Assembly (NCBI GenBank): GCA_037440925.1
Contig: JBBITF010000007.1
Coordinates: 12,874 to 76,873 of the forward strand
Source of the DNA: JAABUE01 sp037440925
Lineage (GTDB): Bacteria > Chloroflexota > Anaerolineae > Anaerolineales > Villigracilaceae
DNA: 64,000 nucleotides
Direction: 5' to 3'
Shown here: one piece after another, positions 15,021-23,830 of the stretch
Numbering within the stretch: the stretch's first letter is position 1
How the letters are laid out: every line of letters begins with the position of its first letter
The notes under the pieces: model-generated
The model's input: the letters and a program-made list of their open reading frames with translations, nothing else
Databases searched by the model: none
What the model was told of the DNA's origin: nothing
Position numbers and translations under genes: made by a program

Positions 15021-18000
15021 TTAACGGTGAATTGTCACCTGGTTGCGGCCGCGATGTTTGGCCAGGTACATTGCCTGGTCGGCGGCGGCAATCAGGGCTT
15101 CGAGCGAAGAAATGGTATCGTTGCTGGTTGCCAGCCCAATGCTCACGGTAAAGGCAATCTCGTGGCTGTTGATTTTCACTCTTAGGCTGGCAATCCCCTG
15201 ACGCAGCCGCTCGGCAATGTCTTTGGCAAGGGAAGTGTCCACTTCTGGCAAGAGGAGGACAAATTCCTCGCCGCCGTAACGGCAAGCCAGGTCAATTTCG
15301 CGCGTATCTTCTTTGAGATATTTTCCCAGCGCTTGCAGCACGGGGTCGCCGCCTTCGGCATGGCCGTAGCGGTCGTTGATGCGCTTGAAATGGTCAATGT
15401 CAATCATCAACAGCGAACAAGGACGCTGCAAACGGTGGGCGCGAGTAAACTCAATCTGACCTATTTCAAAAAAGCCGCGCCGGTTGTAGAGGCCGGTCAG
15501 CGGGTCGGTAAGCGCCAGTTCTTGAGTCTTGCTAAACAGACGGGCGTTATCGAGCGCAACCGCAACTTGATCGGCAAAGGCTGTGACCAGTTGAACGTGC
15601 GCCTCGCTGAAGTAATTGGGTTGGACGCTGTCTATCGCCAGAATGCCAATGACTTTATCGCGCACGATCAGAGGAATTCCCAGCCAACTGCGGATGTGTT
15701 GATGGAGAGGTTTGCGGAATTCGGCATATTGATCTGGGGTGGAGACAATAAGCGGCTGACGCTGTGCAACCACGCGAGCGTTGGGATTGTCCTCAGATAG
15801 GGAAAAACGCATGCCGATGACCTCTTGGGGATTTGCCCAGCCTCGTCCGCCGATAATTTCCAGGTAGGTGGAATAGAGCAATTGCACCGAGGCGCTGTCG
15901 TAGGGCACGACTTTGGCCAGTTGTTCCAGAATCAGGTCCACGGTCTGGTTGGTGTGGAGAGTGGCAGCCACCGCCGCGCCGGCGCGGCGCAGGGTCTCGG
16001 CTTCCTCGGCGCGGCGGCGGGCGTCTTCGATAGCCTGAAATTTTGCAATTGTCAGGGCTACTAGGTTGGCGGCCTGTTCGGCGATGATGATTTCCTGCTG
16101 GTGAAAGGAATGCTGCTCATTGAAACTGAGTAAAATGGCGCCAAGTTTCTTGCCGTCGGCGATGAGCGGCAGGGCCAGCATGGAGCGCGAGGGGAACATT
16201 TTTGAGATTCGTTCGCTAACATACGGGGAGTGATGGGTATCTTCGATAATGAGGGGATGACCGGCCTCTAAAGCAGAGGAGGTGAACGTTTTTTCGCCGG
16301 GAAGCGCCTGCATAGAACGATAGGTATCTCGAAAGGGATCGTAGGCAGCCAGCGGCAGTGGGAGGCGTTGATTTTCATCCCACAGCGTGAGGAAGCAGCC
16401 ATCGGCGCCGATCAGGCTTCCCAGGCGATCTACCAGGATTTGTCCCATTTGGTTGATGTCGGAGGCTTGCAGGGCAAGGTGGAGAATCTCTTGCATGAGT
16501 TCGAGCGTGCAGTGATACTCGCGCAGGTGTTGTTCGGCTTCTTGCTTTTCCAGGGCGCTGCCGATTAGGTCGGCGGCGATCTTCAGGGCCCCCAATTCTG
16601 CTTGCGTCCATTGGCGTTCTTCCTGGCACTCGTCGAAGCCGATAAATCCCCAAAATACCCCATCTTTGAAAATAGGAACGACGGCAATCGAAAGAATGTC
16701 TTGGCTTTGCAACAAGTCGCGTTCTGTGGGAGGAAAGTCTTTCACCAGGCCAACGATAAAACGCCCTTGGGAAAGTTCGTCTTCCCAGCGTTGATAACCG
16801 GCCTGGCAGTAGGGCAGATTTTGCAAATCGGGGTTATCTATCTGCGGCGCAATACTTTCATTAGCCCACTCGTAGCGTTGGCTGACCAGCGGAATCGCCT
16901 CTTCGTTCAGAAAACGCTCGAAAATGTACACCCGGCTGACAGTCGCCGCCCTGCCAAGCGCTTCGAGCATCTTAGAAAAGTCCAGGCGCTCGGTTTTTGG
17001 GTTGAGAAATTCCTGCGCTGCCCAGCCGACGGCTTGCAAGATGTTATCTCGCCGCTGCAGGGCTTGTTCGGCGCGGTATTGCGCTTCGATGTTCCGAATC
17101 AGGAGAATCCAGCCGCCGAAACTGTTGTCTGAGCGGCAGAAGGGGGAAATGTCCACTTCCCAGCGAGGGGGGAGTCGCATGGTGGCTTCGTTTTCTGGCG
17201 AAAAGGCGCCGGCCAGTTGTTCCCAATCGGGCAAGACCTGTGCTGCCGGTTCAAACAACCTGTGACGCGAGATGTGGAAGAATTTTTGCGCTGCCGGGTT
17301 AATGTCGAGCAGGCGCTTGTTTTCGTCGAGGACGATCACGCCATTGGGCATCCGTTCGAGCAGGGCCGCGCGCGCCAGCGGCAACAGGCTGAGGAGACGG
17401 AAGCGCAGCATGGCTAAGCCCAACGTCGCACCGGTAAAGACCAGCGCAAGCGGCGTCCAATCCAGACCAGGCAGGGGGTTGATGGGCAGCAGGTAAAACA
17501 CGTTGCTGGCCCACGGCGTCAATGCTCCTAGCAGCAGGAGGCGGGTTTGAGGCCGATGCAGAGGCGAAGAGCGAAAGTAGGGGATGAGAATAAGCGCTGT
17601 GCCGACGGCCATCAGCAGATAAGAATAGCCGATCACGCCAATCCAGAAGGCGATTCCGTGCCAATAAATGACAAGATTGGGAGCGGCTGGCGAGGGGGTG
17701 AAACCTGTCCAAATCAAATGGTGCCAGGGGTTTGTGGCGGCCAGCAAGAAGCAGATCATCGGCACGATGAACAGCCAGCGAATGCGTCGCCATCTCCAGC
17801 GCGAGAAGCCGTTATACTGAAGGCTGAACCATAAGAAAAAGACCGGCGCGCTGAGCGAGCCGGCGTACTCAAAGACCGACCAGAAGATTTTCGCGTTTAG
17901 GTTGGTGGTAGCATACTCCCACATTGCGCCAAAGGCCCATTCACCTGTCGTGACCATGAGCAGAGTCAGGGGCAGACCGCCGGGAACGGAGCGCTGCCTC

Positions 18001-18077
18001 CAGGCAATGGCCGCAACCGGGATGGAGAGCAGGACAGTAGCCAGGGCAGAGAGGCTGTAGAGATTCGAGAAGCTCAT
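15021..18077 (-). CDS. Membrane diguanylate cyclase (7TM-PAS-GAF-GGDEF)
   Basis: 1018-residue sensor that would make cyclic di-GMP. N-terminal seven-helix histidine-kinase-type membrane region (about 1-230), a PAS domain (about 240-340; LERMPNGVIVLDENKRLLDI), then two or three GAF-type sensory domains (about 350-850), and a C-terminal GGDEF domain (about 865-1018). The active-site motif is GGEEF at 935-939, and an RxxD inhibitory site (REID, 926-929) lies five residues before it, so product inhibition is likely. The substrate-binding stretch reads YGHAEGGDPVL, one residue longer than the usual GHxxGDxVL. No EAL domain. The ATG has no clear Shine-Dalgarno sequence. Confidence 0.93.
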   Translation of the reverse strand: MSFSNLYSLSALATVLLSIPVAAIAWRQRSVPGGLPLTLLMVTTGEWAFGAMWEYATTNLNAKIFWSVFEYAGSLSAPVFFLWFSLQYNGFSRWRWRRIRWLFIVPMICFLLAATNPWHHLIWTGFTPSPAAPNLVIYWHGIAFWIGVIGYSYLLMAVGTALILIPYFRSSPLHRPQTRLLLLGALTPWASNVFYLLPINPLPGLDWTPLALVFTGATLGLAMLRFRLLSLLPLARAALLERMPNGVIVLDENKRLLDINPAAQKFFHISRHRLFEPAAQVLPDWEQLAGAFSPENEATMRLPPRWEVDISPFCRSDNSFGGWILLIRNIEAQYRAEQALQRRDNILQAVGWAAQEFLNPKTERLDFSKMLEALGRAATVSRVYIFERFLNEEAIPLVSQRYEWANESIAPQIDNPDLQNLPYCQAGYQRWEDELSQGRFIVGLVKDFPPTERDLLQSQDILSIAVVPIFKDGVFWGFIGFDECQEERQWTQAELGALKIAADLIGSALEKQEAEQHLREYHCTLELMQEILHLALQASDINQMGQILVDRLGSLIGADGCFLTLWDENQRLPLPLAAYDPFRDTYRSMQALPGEKTFTSSALEAGHPLIIEDTHHSPYVSERISKMFPSRSMLALPLIADGKKLGAILLSFNEQHSFHQQEIIIAEQAANLVALTIAKFQAIEDARRRAEEAETLRRAGAAVAATLHTNQTVDLILEQLAKVVPYDSASVQLLYSTYLEIIGGRGWANPQEVIGMRFSLSEDNPNARVVAQRQPLIVSTPDQYAEFRKPLHQHIRSWLGIPLIVRDKVIGILAIDSVQPNYFSEAHVQLVTAFADQVAVALDNARLFSKTQELALTDPLTGLYNRRGFFEIGQIEFTRAHRLQRPCSLLMIDIDHFKRINDRYGHAEGGDPVLQALGKYLKEDTREIDLACRYGGEEFVLLLPEVDTSLAKDIAERLRQGIASLRVKINSHEIAFTVSIGLATSNDTISSLEALIAAADQAMYLAKHRGRNQVTIHR

Positions 18078-18201
18078 TTTTTTATCATTTTAACGCGACG
18101 AAGAGGGAAAATCATTTCGATTTCATGTCGCGGCTTTTCAGGTAACTGCTTACCATACAGCAGAGGTTGAGCAGACGTTCTTGAGCGTCTGGCAAGCAGG
18201 G

Positions 18202-18225
18202 GGCCTGGATTTGGCAATCCAGGCC
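18202..18225. repeat. Hairpin repeat with GGATTTGGCAATCC core
   Basis: GGCCTGGATT-TGGC-AATCCAGGCC, a 10-bp perfect stem with a TGGC loop. Member of a family with constant 14-base core and variable lower stem. A broken copy follows at 18360-18400 (GCTTGGATTGCCAAATCCAAGC). Confidence 0.8.
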
Positions 18226-18277
18226 GGCGTGAGGGTTGCCAGGCCGGCGTGATGATTGCTTTTGCTGGTTGAAGACA

Positions 18278-18317
18278 TTTTTGCTCGTGCGGATTTGGCA
18301 ATCCGCACGAGCAAAAA
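18278..18317. repeat. Long hairpin repeat, bidirectional-terminator-like
   Basis: An 18-bp perfect stem (TTTTTGCTCGTGCGGATT pairing with AATCCGCACGAGCAAAAA) and the TGGC loop shared by this repeat family. A run at each end makes it resemble a terminator for both strands, between the diguanylate cyclase (its start is at 18077) and the permease at 18616. It is followed by three partial direct copies of a GCTTGGATTGCTTCTGCTG unit (18327-18400). Confidence 0.75.
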
Positions 18318-18503
18318 AGGGCGGCTTGGACACCGCTGGCTTGGATTGCTTCTGCTGGCTTGGATTGCTTCCGCTGGCTTGGATTGCCAAATCCAAGCCT
18401 CTTGCTGGCGGAGCGCTCGAAAGCATTTACCCAAACTTACATCGTAATTTTAGAGAATACGCCCTGCCCTCAAGATGTGGGCAATCACCAGTAATAAAAA
18501 ACC

Positions 18504-18532
18504 TTGCATTTTTTCGATAAATTATGTACAAT
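18504..18532 (+). promoter_or_regulatory. Sigma-70-type promoter of the permease gene
   Basis: TTGCAT, 17 bases, TACAAT, the best match upstream of the gene at 18616. It gives a leader of about 75 bases. The rest of the 538-base gene-free stretch (18078-18615) holds only the hairpin repeats. Confidence 0.65.
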
Positions 18533-18615
18533 AATAGTTGTTCCGCCGTTGGGTGCCCCCCTCACCCAGCGGCGGAACGCTTAAAGAGGGCGATTATCTT
18601 ATCAAGGGAGCAGGC

Positions 18616-19335
18616 ATGGACGCAATGACATGGCAAATTGGGCTGGTCATTTTTCTGGCGGCTTTTACCGAGAGCCTGTCCGGTTTTGGCGTGGCGTTGG
18701 TGGCAATGGCTTTGTTGCCGTTTATCATCAGCATTCGTCTGGCGACGCCGCTGGTGGCGGTCATTTCTATCTTGGTGGACTTTTCTGTCTTCCTGCGTTA
18801 CCGTCAGGCGCTGGACTTGCGCGCCATTTGGCGGGTGGCGCTGGCGACCTTGTTCGGCATTCCGCTAGGTCTCTATTTCTTGTCTCATTGGGATGAACGC
18901 CTGACGTTGACGCTCTTGGGAGTTGTGCTGACGGGCTATGCGCTCTATGCGCTGTTGGGAAGGCAATTGCCGCCCCTGGCACATCCGCTGTGGGCCTACC
19001 TGGCGGGCTTCCTGGGGGGCTTGCTGGGCGGCGCATACAATACCTTTGGCCCGCCAGTCATTATGTATGCAGATAGCCGCGCCTGGCCTCCCAAAGTGTT
19101 CAAGAGCAATTTGTCGGGGTATTTCGTGCTGTGCAGCGTGGTGGTCCTGGTCAGCCATGCCATGCAGGGCAATCTCACCCCGCAGGTGATGAGCATGTTT
19201 TGGCCTTCGCTGCCCTTCATGCTGCTGGGACTGTTGGCCGGTTTCAGCCTGGATCGCTGGCTGCAACCGGCTTTCTTCCGCCGCCTGGTGCTGCTTTTGC
19301 TCGTGGCGATGGGCCTCAGGCTGTGTTTCCGTTGA
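18616..19335 (+). CDS. TauE/SafE-family membrane permease
   Basis: 239-residue integral membrane protein of the TauE/SafE (sulfite exporter/DUF81) family, which moves small organic or sulfur anions. About eight membrane segments are visible. Two inverted-repeat halves begin with the typical Gly-rich helices: FTESLSGFGVALVAMALLPF near the N-terminus and LAGFLGGLLGGAYNTFGPPV near residue 140, the latter with the GPP motif of the family. The start is the ATG at 18616 behind AAGGGAGCA; an ATG three codons later is possible. The substrate cannot be inferred from neighbours. It ends converging on the glutaredoxin gene, with a 20-base overlap (19316-19335). Confidence 0.88.
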   Translation: MDAMTWQIGLVIFLAAFTESLSGFGVALVAMALLPFIISIRLATPLVAVISILVDFSVFLRYRQALDLRAIWRVALATLFGIPLGLYFLSHWDERLTLTLLGVVLTGYALYALLGRQLPPLAHPLWAYLAGFLGGLLGGAYNTFGPPVIMYADSRAWPPKVFKSNLSGYFVLCSVVVLVSHAMQGNLTPQVMSMFWPSLPFMLLGLLAGFSLDRWLQPAFFRRLVLLLLVAMGLRLCFR

Positions 19336-19597
19336 ACTTTGCCGACAATTCTGCCTCAGACGGCTCGACCATTGTGGTGCCATCGGGGAAGATGATGGTC
19401 GGCACGGAACGGTTGCCGTTGTTCAACTTTTTAACGAACGCTTCGGCTTCTTTGTCCTGCTCCACGTTGACATCCAGCACAGGGATGTTCCTGCGCTTGA
19501 AGAAGAAGCGCGCGCGGCGGCAGTCTGGGCACCAGTCCACGCTGTACATGACGATGCGGCTGGGGGTGGTAGTGTAAAGGTCGGTTTTTTCTGTCAT
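19316..19597 (-). CDS. Glutaredoxin-like protein (mycoredoxin type)
   Basis: 93-residue thioredoxin-fold redoxin. Active site CPDC at residues 23-26 (MYSVDWCPDCRRARFFFKRR), cis-proline in VPTIIF and the VEPSEAEL end. The CPDC motif and the DVNVEQDKEAEAFV helix resemble mycoredoxin/glutaredoxin-like proteins that use low-molecular-weight thiols. The start ATG lies one base from the assembly gap, so its upstream signals are missing. The 3' end overlaps the convergent permease gene by 20 bases. Confidence 0.88.
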   Translation of the reverse strand: MTEKTDLYTTTPSRIVMYSVDWCPDCRRARFFFKRRNIPVLDVNVEQDKEAEAFVKKLNNGNRSVPTIIFPDGTTMVEPSEAELSAKFNGNTA

Positions 19598-19598
19598 A

Positions 19599-19698
19599 NN
19601 NNNNNNNNNNNNNNNNNNNNNNNNNNNNNNNNNNNNNNNNNNNNNNNNNNNNNNNNNNNNNNNNNNNNNNNNNNNNNNNNNNNNNNNNNNNNNNNNNN
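19599..19698. other. Assembly gap of 100 N
   Basis: Exactly 100 undetermined bases, the usual placeholder for a scaffold join of unknown length. It removes the last part of the GMC oxidoreductase gene and the region before the glutaredoxin gene. Linkage between the two sides rests on the assembler. Confidence 0.99.
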
Positions 19699-21227
19699 GG
19701 GTTCACGCCGGGGTTGCCGGGCATGACCGAGCCGTCCACGATATACAGGCCGGGGTAATTATGCACGGCAAAGTTTTCGTCCACCACGCCCTCCGAGGCG
19801 TCCTTTCCGATGGGCGCTCCGCCCAGGATGTGGGCAGTGGTGGGCAGGTTGAGCAGGTTCTCACCCAGCGAACCCATCGGCACGCCGTTCGTCCGTTCTG
19901 CGAACTGGCGCGTGATGTCGTGCCCCACATCCACGCGCGCGCCGATGCGTTTGTCCAGGTCTGGCTCGGCCACCAGCCCGCGCCGGAAGAGCGACAGCAG
20001 GCCGCGCCCCAGGCGGAATTTCATGCGGTTATCCACGTGCTGCATCACCAGCAGGATCGTCACGTTATGCGCCCAGCCCGGCAGCACCATCGCTTTCAGG
20101 TAGTCCAGCGGATGCGTCAGGCTCCACCGCAACGACTTCCACATCCGCACCGGCACACTGTCGCCGTGCGAGATGAGCGGCGCAGAGACGAAGCGCATCA
20201 GCGACGAGCCGTCAGGGTAACGCACCGGCTCGATGCGCGTCACCTCGTCGGCGTTGAAGATGGACGTGATAGCGATGCCCTCCGAATAATTGATGTCCGA
20301 TTTGCGCGCCACCGAGCCGAGCAGCGCCTCGGAGTTGGTGCGCACGTTCTCGCCCAGGCGTGGGGAAAGATGCGGCAAGGACGACTCCCGCAGGCGCAGG
20401 AGCAGGCCCATCGTCCCCATTACGCCCGCGGCAAAGATCACGCTTCTCGCGTGGACCCGCTGCCTGTCCCCGTCAAACCAGCGGGTCGAAGACCGATACG
20501 TCACCTCGTACCCCTGTCTATCCTCCAGGTTGACCGGACGCACGTTGGTCACTTCGGCCTCGGCGATGATTTTCGCTCCATATTTCTCGGCAAAGTATAG
20601 ATAGTTTTTGGGCAAGGTGTTCTTGGCGTTGTAGCGGCAGCCAACCATACATCCCCCGCAGTGACGGCAGCCAGCGCGTTCGGGACCTTGGCCGTCAAAA
20701 TACGGATCGGGAACAGTTTGTCCCTCGGGACCGAAAAACACCCCCACCTCGGTGGCGCGGAAGGTGTGACCCAGCCCGCGTTCTTCGGCTTGAGCATACA
20801 ACACTTCATCGGCTTTCCACAATTTTGGGTTGCGCGTCACGCCGAGCATTTTCTTGGCGGTCTCGTAATGAGGCGCAAGCGCCTTGCCCCACGCCAGCGG
20901 ACGATTCCAGGCGGGCGTGTCGAAAGTGGCCTGGCTGGGAACTTCCAGCACATTGGCATATCCCAAACTGCCGCCGCCTACGCCCACGCCGTGCAACACC
21001 ATTGCGCCTTTGGTCAAGGTGATTTGCAGGATTCCAAAGGCCCGCAGAGCAGGCGCCCACAGATACTTCCAGAATTGCCAATTGGTTGTGGCAAAGTCCT
21101 TATCTTCGAAGCGTTTGCCCTTCTCCAGCACCAGCACGGAGTAGCCCTTTTCGGCCAACCGCATGGCTGAGACCGAGCCTCCAAAGCCGGAGCCAACGAT
21201 GACGAAATCATATATTTGATTGGACAT
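19699..21227 (-). CDS. GMC-family oxidoreductase (cholesterol-oxidase-like), 3' end lost in gap
   Basis: FAD-dependent GMC oxidoreductase, partial: about 509 residues are present and the end is in the gap. The N-terminal FAD motif is VIVGSGFGGSVSAMRLAEKG, followed by LEKGKRF, GVGVGGGSLGYANV, the cysteine-rich stretch GCRHCGGCMVGC at about 200-211, and near the break IVDGSVMPGNPGVN, which in the family continues with the second signature and about 40-60 residues. The closest architecture is bacterial cholesterol/steroid oxidases, but the substrate is open; the CxxC...C cluster could bind a metal. The ATG at 21227 follows AAAGGGAAAAA. It reads towards the glutaredoxin gene. Confidence 0.9.
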
Positions 21228-21244
21228 GTTTTTTCCCTTTGTGG

Positions 21245-22516
21245 TTACTCCTGCCACTCTAACTCAAAGTCTCCAATATGAACGGTGTCACCTTCTTCGA
21301 TGCCGGCCGAGCGCAGGGCCTCGTCCACGCCCAGGCGCTCCATCAATTTTTGAAAGCGGCGCAAGGAACCGGCATGTTCCCAATAGGTCATAGCCGCCGA
21401 GCGTTCGATGGCCGCGCCGGAGATGCGCCAACTGCCGTCCGCCTCGCGGCTGACCACAAAGGCGCGTGCATCCTCCTCGGCGCGATAGACGGGAAGGGGC
21501 GCTTGCAGGGGTTCTGCGGGCGGCGTTTCGGCCAATTTGGCGGCGGCTTTCAAGAGCAACTCGCGCGTATGGGTGCGCGTCAGCGCCGAGACGGCCAGCA
21601 AGTCCACTTTTTTTCGCTTGAAGACGGCTTTGATTTTTTCGTACTGCGCCTGCACTTCGGGCTGGTCTATTTTGTTCAAGGCCACGATTTGCGGCTTTTT
21701 CCCCAGGGTTGGGTCAAAAAGCGCCAGTTCGCTGTTGATCTGGCTGTAATCTGCCAGCGGATCGGGGGACAGTCCATCTAGCAGATGAATCAAGACGCGT
21801 GTACGTTGAATGTGACGCAAGAAATCATGTCCCAGACCGGCGCCTTCATGCGCCCCCTCGATCAAGCCGGGAATGTCGGCCAATACCACGCGCGTATGCT
21901 CGTCAATCTCGGCTACGCCCAGGTTGGGCTCCAGGGTGGTAAAAGGATAGGGCGCAATTTTGGGGCGGGCGTTGGTCAGAGCCGAGAGCAAGGTGGTTTT
22001 GCCGGCGTTGGGGACGCCGATCAGCCCGATGTCTGCGATCAGTTTGAGTTCCAGTTTGAGGCGTTTTTCTTGGGCGGGTTCGCCTTTTTCGGCGGTGCGC
22101 GGCACCTGATTGATCGGGCTCTTGAAATGTGTGTTCCCCCGCCCGCCGCGACCTCCCTTGCACACCGTCAAACGTTGCCCGACCTGCGTCAGGTCGCCTA
22201 GCAAAGCAAGAGAGTTGTCTTCCAAAATCTCATAGACCAATGTGCCGGGGGGAACGTGGATGACCAGGTCTTCGCCCGATTTGCCAGACATATTTTGTCG
22301 GCCACCAGGTTGGCCTGCTTGGGCCACAAAGCGTTCCTTGTGGCGAAAGGGGAGCGTGTTCAGCGTCTCTTTGACCTCCAGAATCACATCGCCGCCCTTG
22401 CCGCCGTCGCCGCCGTCTGGACCGCCGCGCGGGACATATTTTTCCTTGCGGAAATGCACTGCGCCGTCGCCGCCCTGGCCGGATTTTGCGAAAATTTCTA
22501 CCTCGTCAATGAACAT
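21245..22516 (-). CDS. obg: GTPase Obg/CgtA
   Basis: Essential ribosome-assembly GTPase. 423 residues. Glycine-rich Obg fold at about 1-158 (KSGQGGDGAVHFRKEKYVPR, GGPDGGDGGKGGDV), G domain with P-loop GVPNAGKT at 167-174, DIPGLIE (G3) at about 214, NKID (G4) near 286, and a C-terminal OCT domain (about 345-423, YWEHAGSLRRFQKLMERLG). The ATG at 22516 is set by the family start MFIDEVEIFAKSG. There is no Shine-Dalgarno sequence; TATAAT ends 6 bases before the ATG, suggesting a leaderless mRNA. The GMC gene begins 17 bases after its stop. Confidence 0.97.
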   Translation of the reverse strand: MFIDEVEIFAKSGQGGDGAVHFRKEKYVPRGGPDGGDGGKGGDVILEVKETLNTLPFRHKERFVAQAGQPGGRQNMSGKSGEDLVIHVPPGTLVYEILEDNSLALLGDLTQVGQRLTVCKGGRGGRGNTHFKSPINQVPRTAEKGEPAQEKRLKLELKLIADIGLIGVPNAGKTTLLSALTNARPKIAPYPFTTLEPNLGVAEIDEHTRVVLADIPGLIEGAHEGAGLGHDFLRHIQRTRVLIHLLDGLSPDPLADYSQINSELALFDPTLGKKPQIVALNKIDQPEVQAQYEKIKAVFKRKKVDLLAVSALTRTHTRELLLKAAAKLAETPPAEPLQAPLPVYRAEEDARAFVVSREADGSWRISGAAIERSAAMTYWEHAGSLRRFQKLMERLGVDEALRSAGIEEGDTVHIGDFELEWQE

Positions 22517-22522
22517 ACCCCC

Positions 22523-22528
22523 ATTATA
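22523..22528 (-). promoter_or_regulatory. -10 element of obg, leaderless arrangement
   Basis: TATAAT on the minus strand followed by six bases (GGGGGT) and the obg ATG, so transcription would begin at or next to the start codon. No good -35 hexamer is visible. The same spacing occurs before the kinase gene at 56900 and the membrane-protein gene at 39049. Confidence 0.55.
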
Positions 22529-22603
22529 ACGGCGGCGCGTCACAAAAGCAGGATTTCCTGTTACTTTTCGCTTACAATTTGCAACAGATAACCAGGATGA
22601 TTT

Positions 22604-23686
22604 ATGAAGAAGAAATTGACGTGGCCTGCGCTGGCTACCCTTGTGGTGGGACTCTTCGTTCTTTTCCCGCTTCGGCCTGCTTCGGCGCATGAGAATCTTT
22701 CCTACCCGTGGCAGGACGCGCTTCCGACCGGGACGCCGACCGCTTCCGCGCCCTCCCCGGCGGAGATCATCCGCGCAGTTAACGACCTGCGCCTTTCGCA
22801 TGGGTTGAACGCGCTTTCCGTCCATCCCGTCCTGATGCAGGTGGCGGCGGAGCAGGCCAGCGCATTAGCCGCCTCGGGAGGCGCAGTCGGGCATGAGCGC
22901 CCCTGCGGGGTGACGCTTGGACAGGACTTGTTGGCGCGCGGCTACCCGCTATTGGGCGACCTGTCGCTGGACGGTTATCGCTCAGAGAACTGGGGCGTCG
23001 CTTCGACAGCCCAGGATGCGGTTTCCATGTGGCTGAGCGATGACCTGCACACCAACACCATGCTTTCGCCTGAGCGCAGCGACATCGGCGCGGCGGTGGC
23101 GGTCAGCGACCAGATCTATGTAGTGCTGGAAACCGCGCTCAGCACCAACAGCGGCAAGATGCAATATGACGCCTATCCCATCCTGACCGGCATTCCGATG
23201 ACGCAAGCCGCTTGCATTGGCCTGGCGACGCAAGCAGCCCAGTATGGGTTGTCGCCCCAAGACATGCTGCCGGTCACGCGGAATACTGCCTTGCCGGGCG
23301 GGGAGGTGTTCCACGAAGTCCAATACGGGCAAACTCTCTGGACGCTGGCGATTGAATACGATACGACCATTGCGGAGATTAAACGCCTGAATAATCTGTC
23401 TTCAGAAGTGATCGCGCCGGGACAGAAGTTGCTCATCAAAACCGGGGCCACCCAGCCCGCGCCCGCCTCGTTGACGTCTCCCCCGTCCCTGGTCGCTACG
23501 CAGACATATCCCGTGGCGCTGGCGTCGCCAGTCGCCCCTACGCTCACGCAGGTTGCTACGAGCCAGCCCGTGGAAACCTTGCACGCCAGGTCCGCCTCAA
23601 AGAACAGCCTCCTTATTGCTGCGGCGGTGATCGGTCTTTCGTTCTTGCTGGCTGGCGTTGGCGCAATGGGTAAGAAAAGGCAGTAG
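22604..23686 (+). CDS. Secreted CAP-domain protein with LysM and C-terminal anchor
   Basis: 360 residues. Signal peptide at about 1-28 (cleavage near PASAHE), a CAP/SCP-like domain at about 50-185 (IIRAVNDLRLSHGLNALSVH, VAAEQASALAASGGAVGHER, SENWGVASTAQDAVSMWL), then a LysM module at about 235-285 (VQYGQTLWTLAIEYDTTIAE, IKRLNNLSSEVIAPGQKLLI), a Pro/Thr-rich stalk and a membrane helix at about 335-355 before a KKRQ end. This is the layout of an envelope protein held at the membrane, with LysM binding peptidoglycan. Divergent from obg with 87 bases between; the ATG follows CCAGGATG. Confidence 0.88.
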   Translation: MKKKLTWPALATLVVGLFVLFPLRPASAHENLSYPWQDALPTGTPTASAPSPAEIIRAVNDLRLSHGLNALSVHPVLMQVAAEQASALAASGGAVGHERPCGVTLGQDLLARGYPLLGDLSLDGYRSENWGVASTAQDAVSMWLSDDLHTNTMLSPERSDIGAAVAVSDQIYVVLETALSTNSGKMQYDAYPILTGIPMTQAACIGLATQAAQYGLSPQDMLPVTRNTALPGGEVFHEVQYGQTLWTLAIEYDTTIAEIKRLNNLSSEVIAPGQKLLIKTGATQPAPASLTSPPSLVATQTYPVALASPVAPTLTQVATSQPVETLHARSASKNSLLIAAAVIGLSFLLAGVGAMGKKRQ

Positions 23687-23700
23687 GTGTTTTACCGTCT

Positions 23701-23797
23701 ATCGGGCTGTTTGGCTTCAGCGATGAAACGTTCCTCGTGACGAAAAGTCAGCGATTCAGAGTATCTTTGACTTCCAAATCAAGAACATAGCCAGGAT
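23701..23797 (-). pseudogene. Remnant of a second obg-like gene
   Basis: Read on the minus strand, this stretch gives VLDLEVKDTLN, a one-base frameshift with an in-frame TGA, then LTFRHEERFIAEAKQPD. Compare residues 44-71 of the intact Obg nearby: VILEVKETLNTLPFRHKERF and VAQAGQP. The match covers only about 30 residues of the Obg fold; nothing recognisable extends it on either side. The copy is too diverged for a recent local duplication. It lies between the CAP/LysM gene and the SEC-C gene, on the same strand as obg. Confidence 0.75.
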
Positions 23798-23830
23798 GTG
23801 GGTGATTCGACGACTTGGCGGAGCAAAAAT

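Noticed and set aside
18202..18400. CRISPR or tRNA cluster in the hairpin region
   Set aside because: Repeats are irregularly spaced, palindromic and of variable stem; no tRNA cloverleaf can be drawn.
18150..18434. Overlapping short frames on both strands at 18.1-18.5 kb
   Set aside because: They consist of the dispersed hairpin repeats; no ribosome-binding site or conserved protein pattern.
19431..21257. Single 608-residue protein running through the N run
   Set aside because: The frame after the gap is the wrong frame of the glutaredoxin gene; the fusion is an artefact of translating N.
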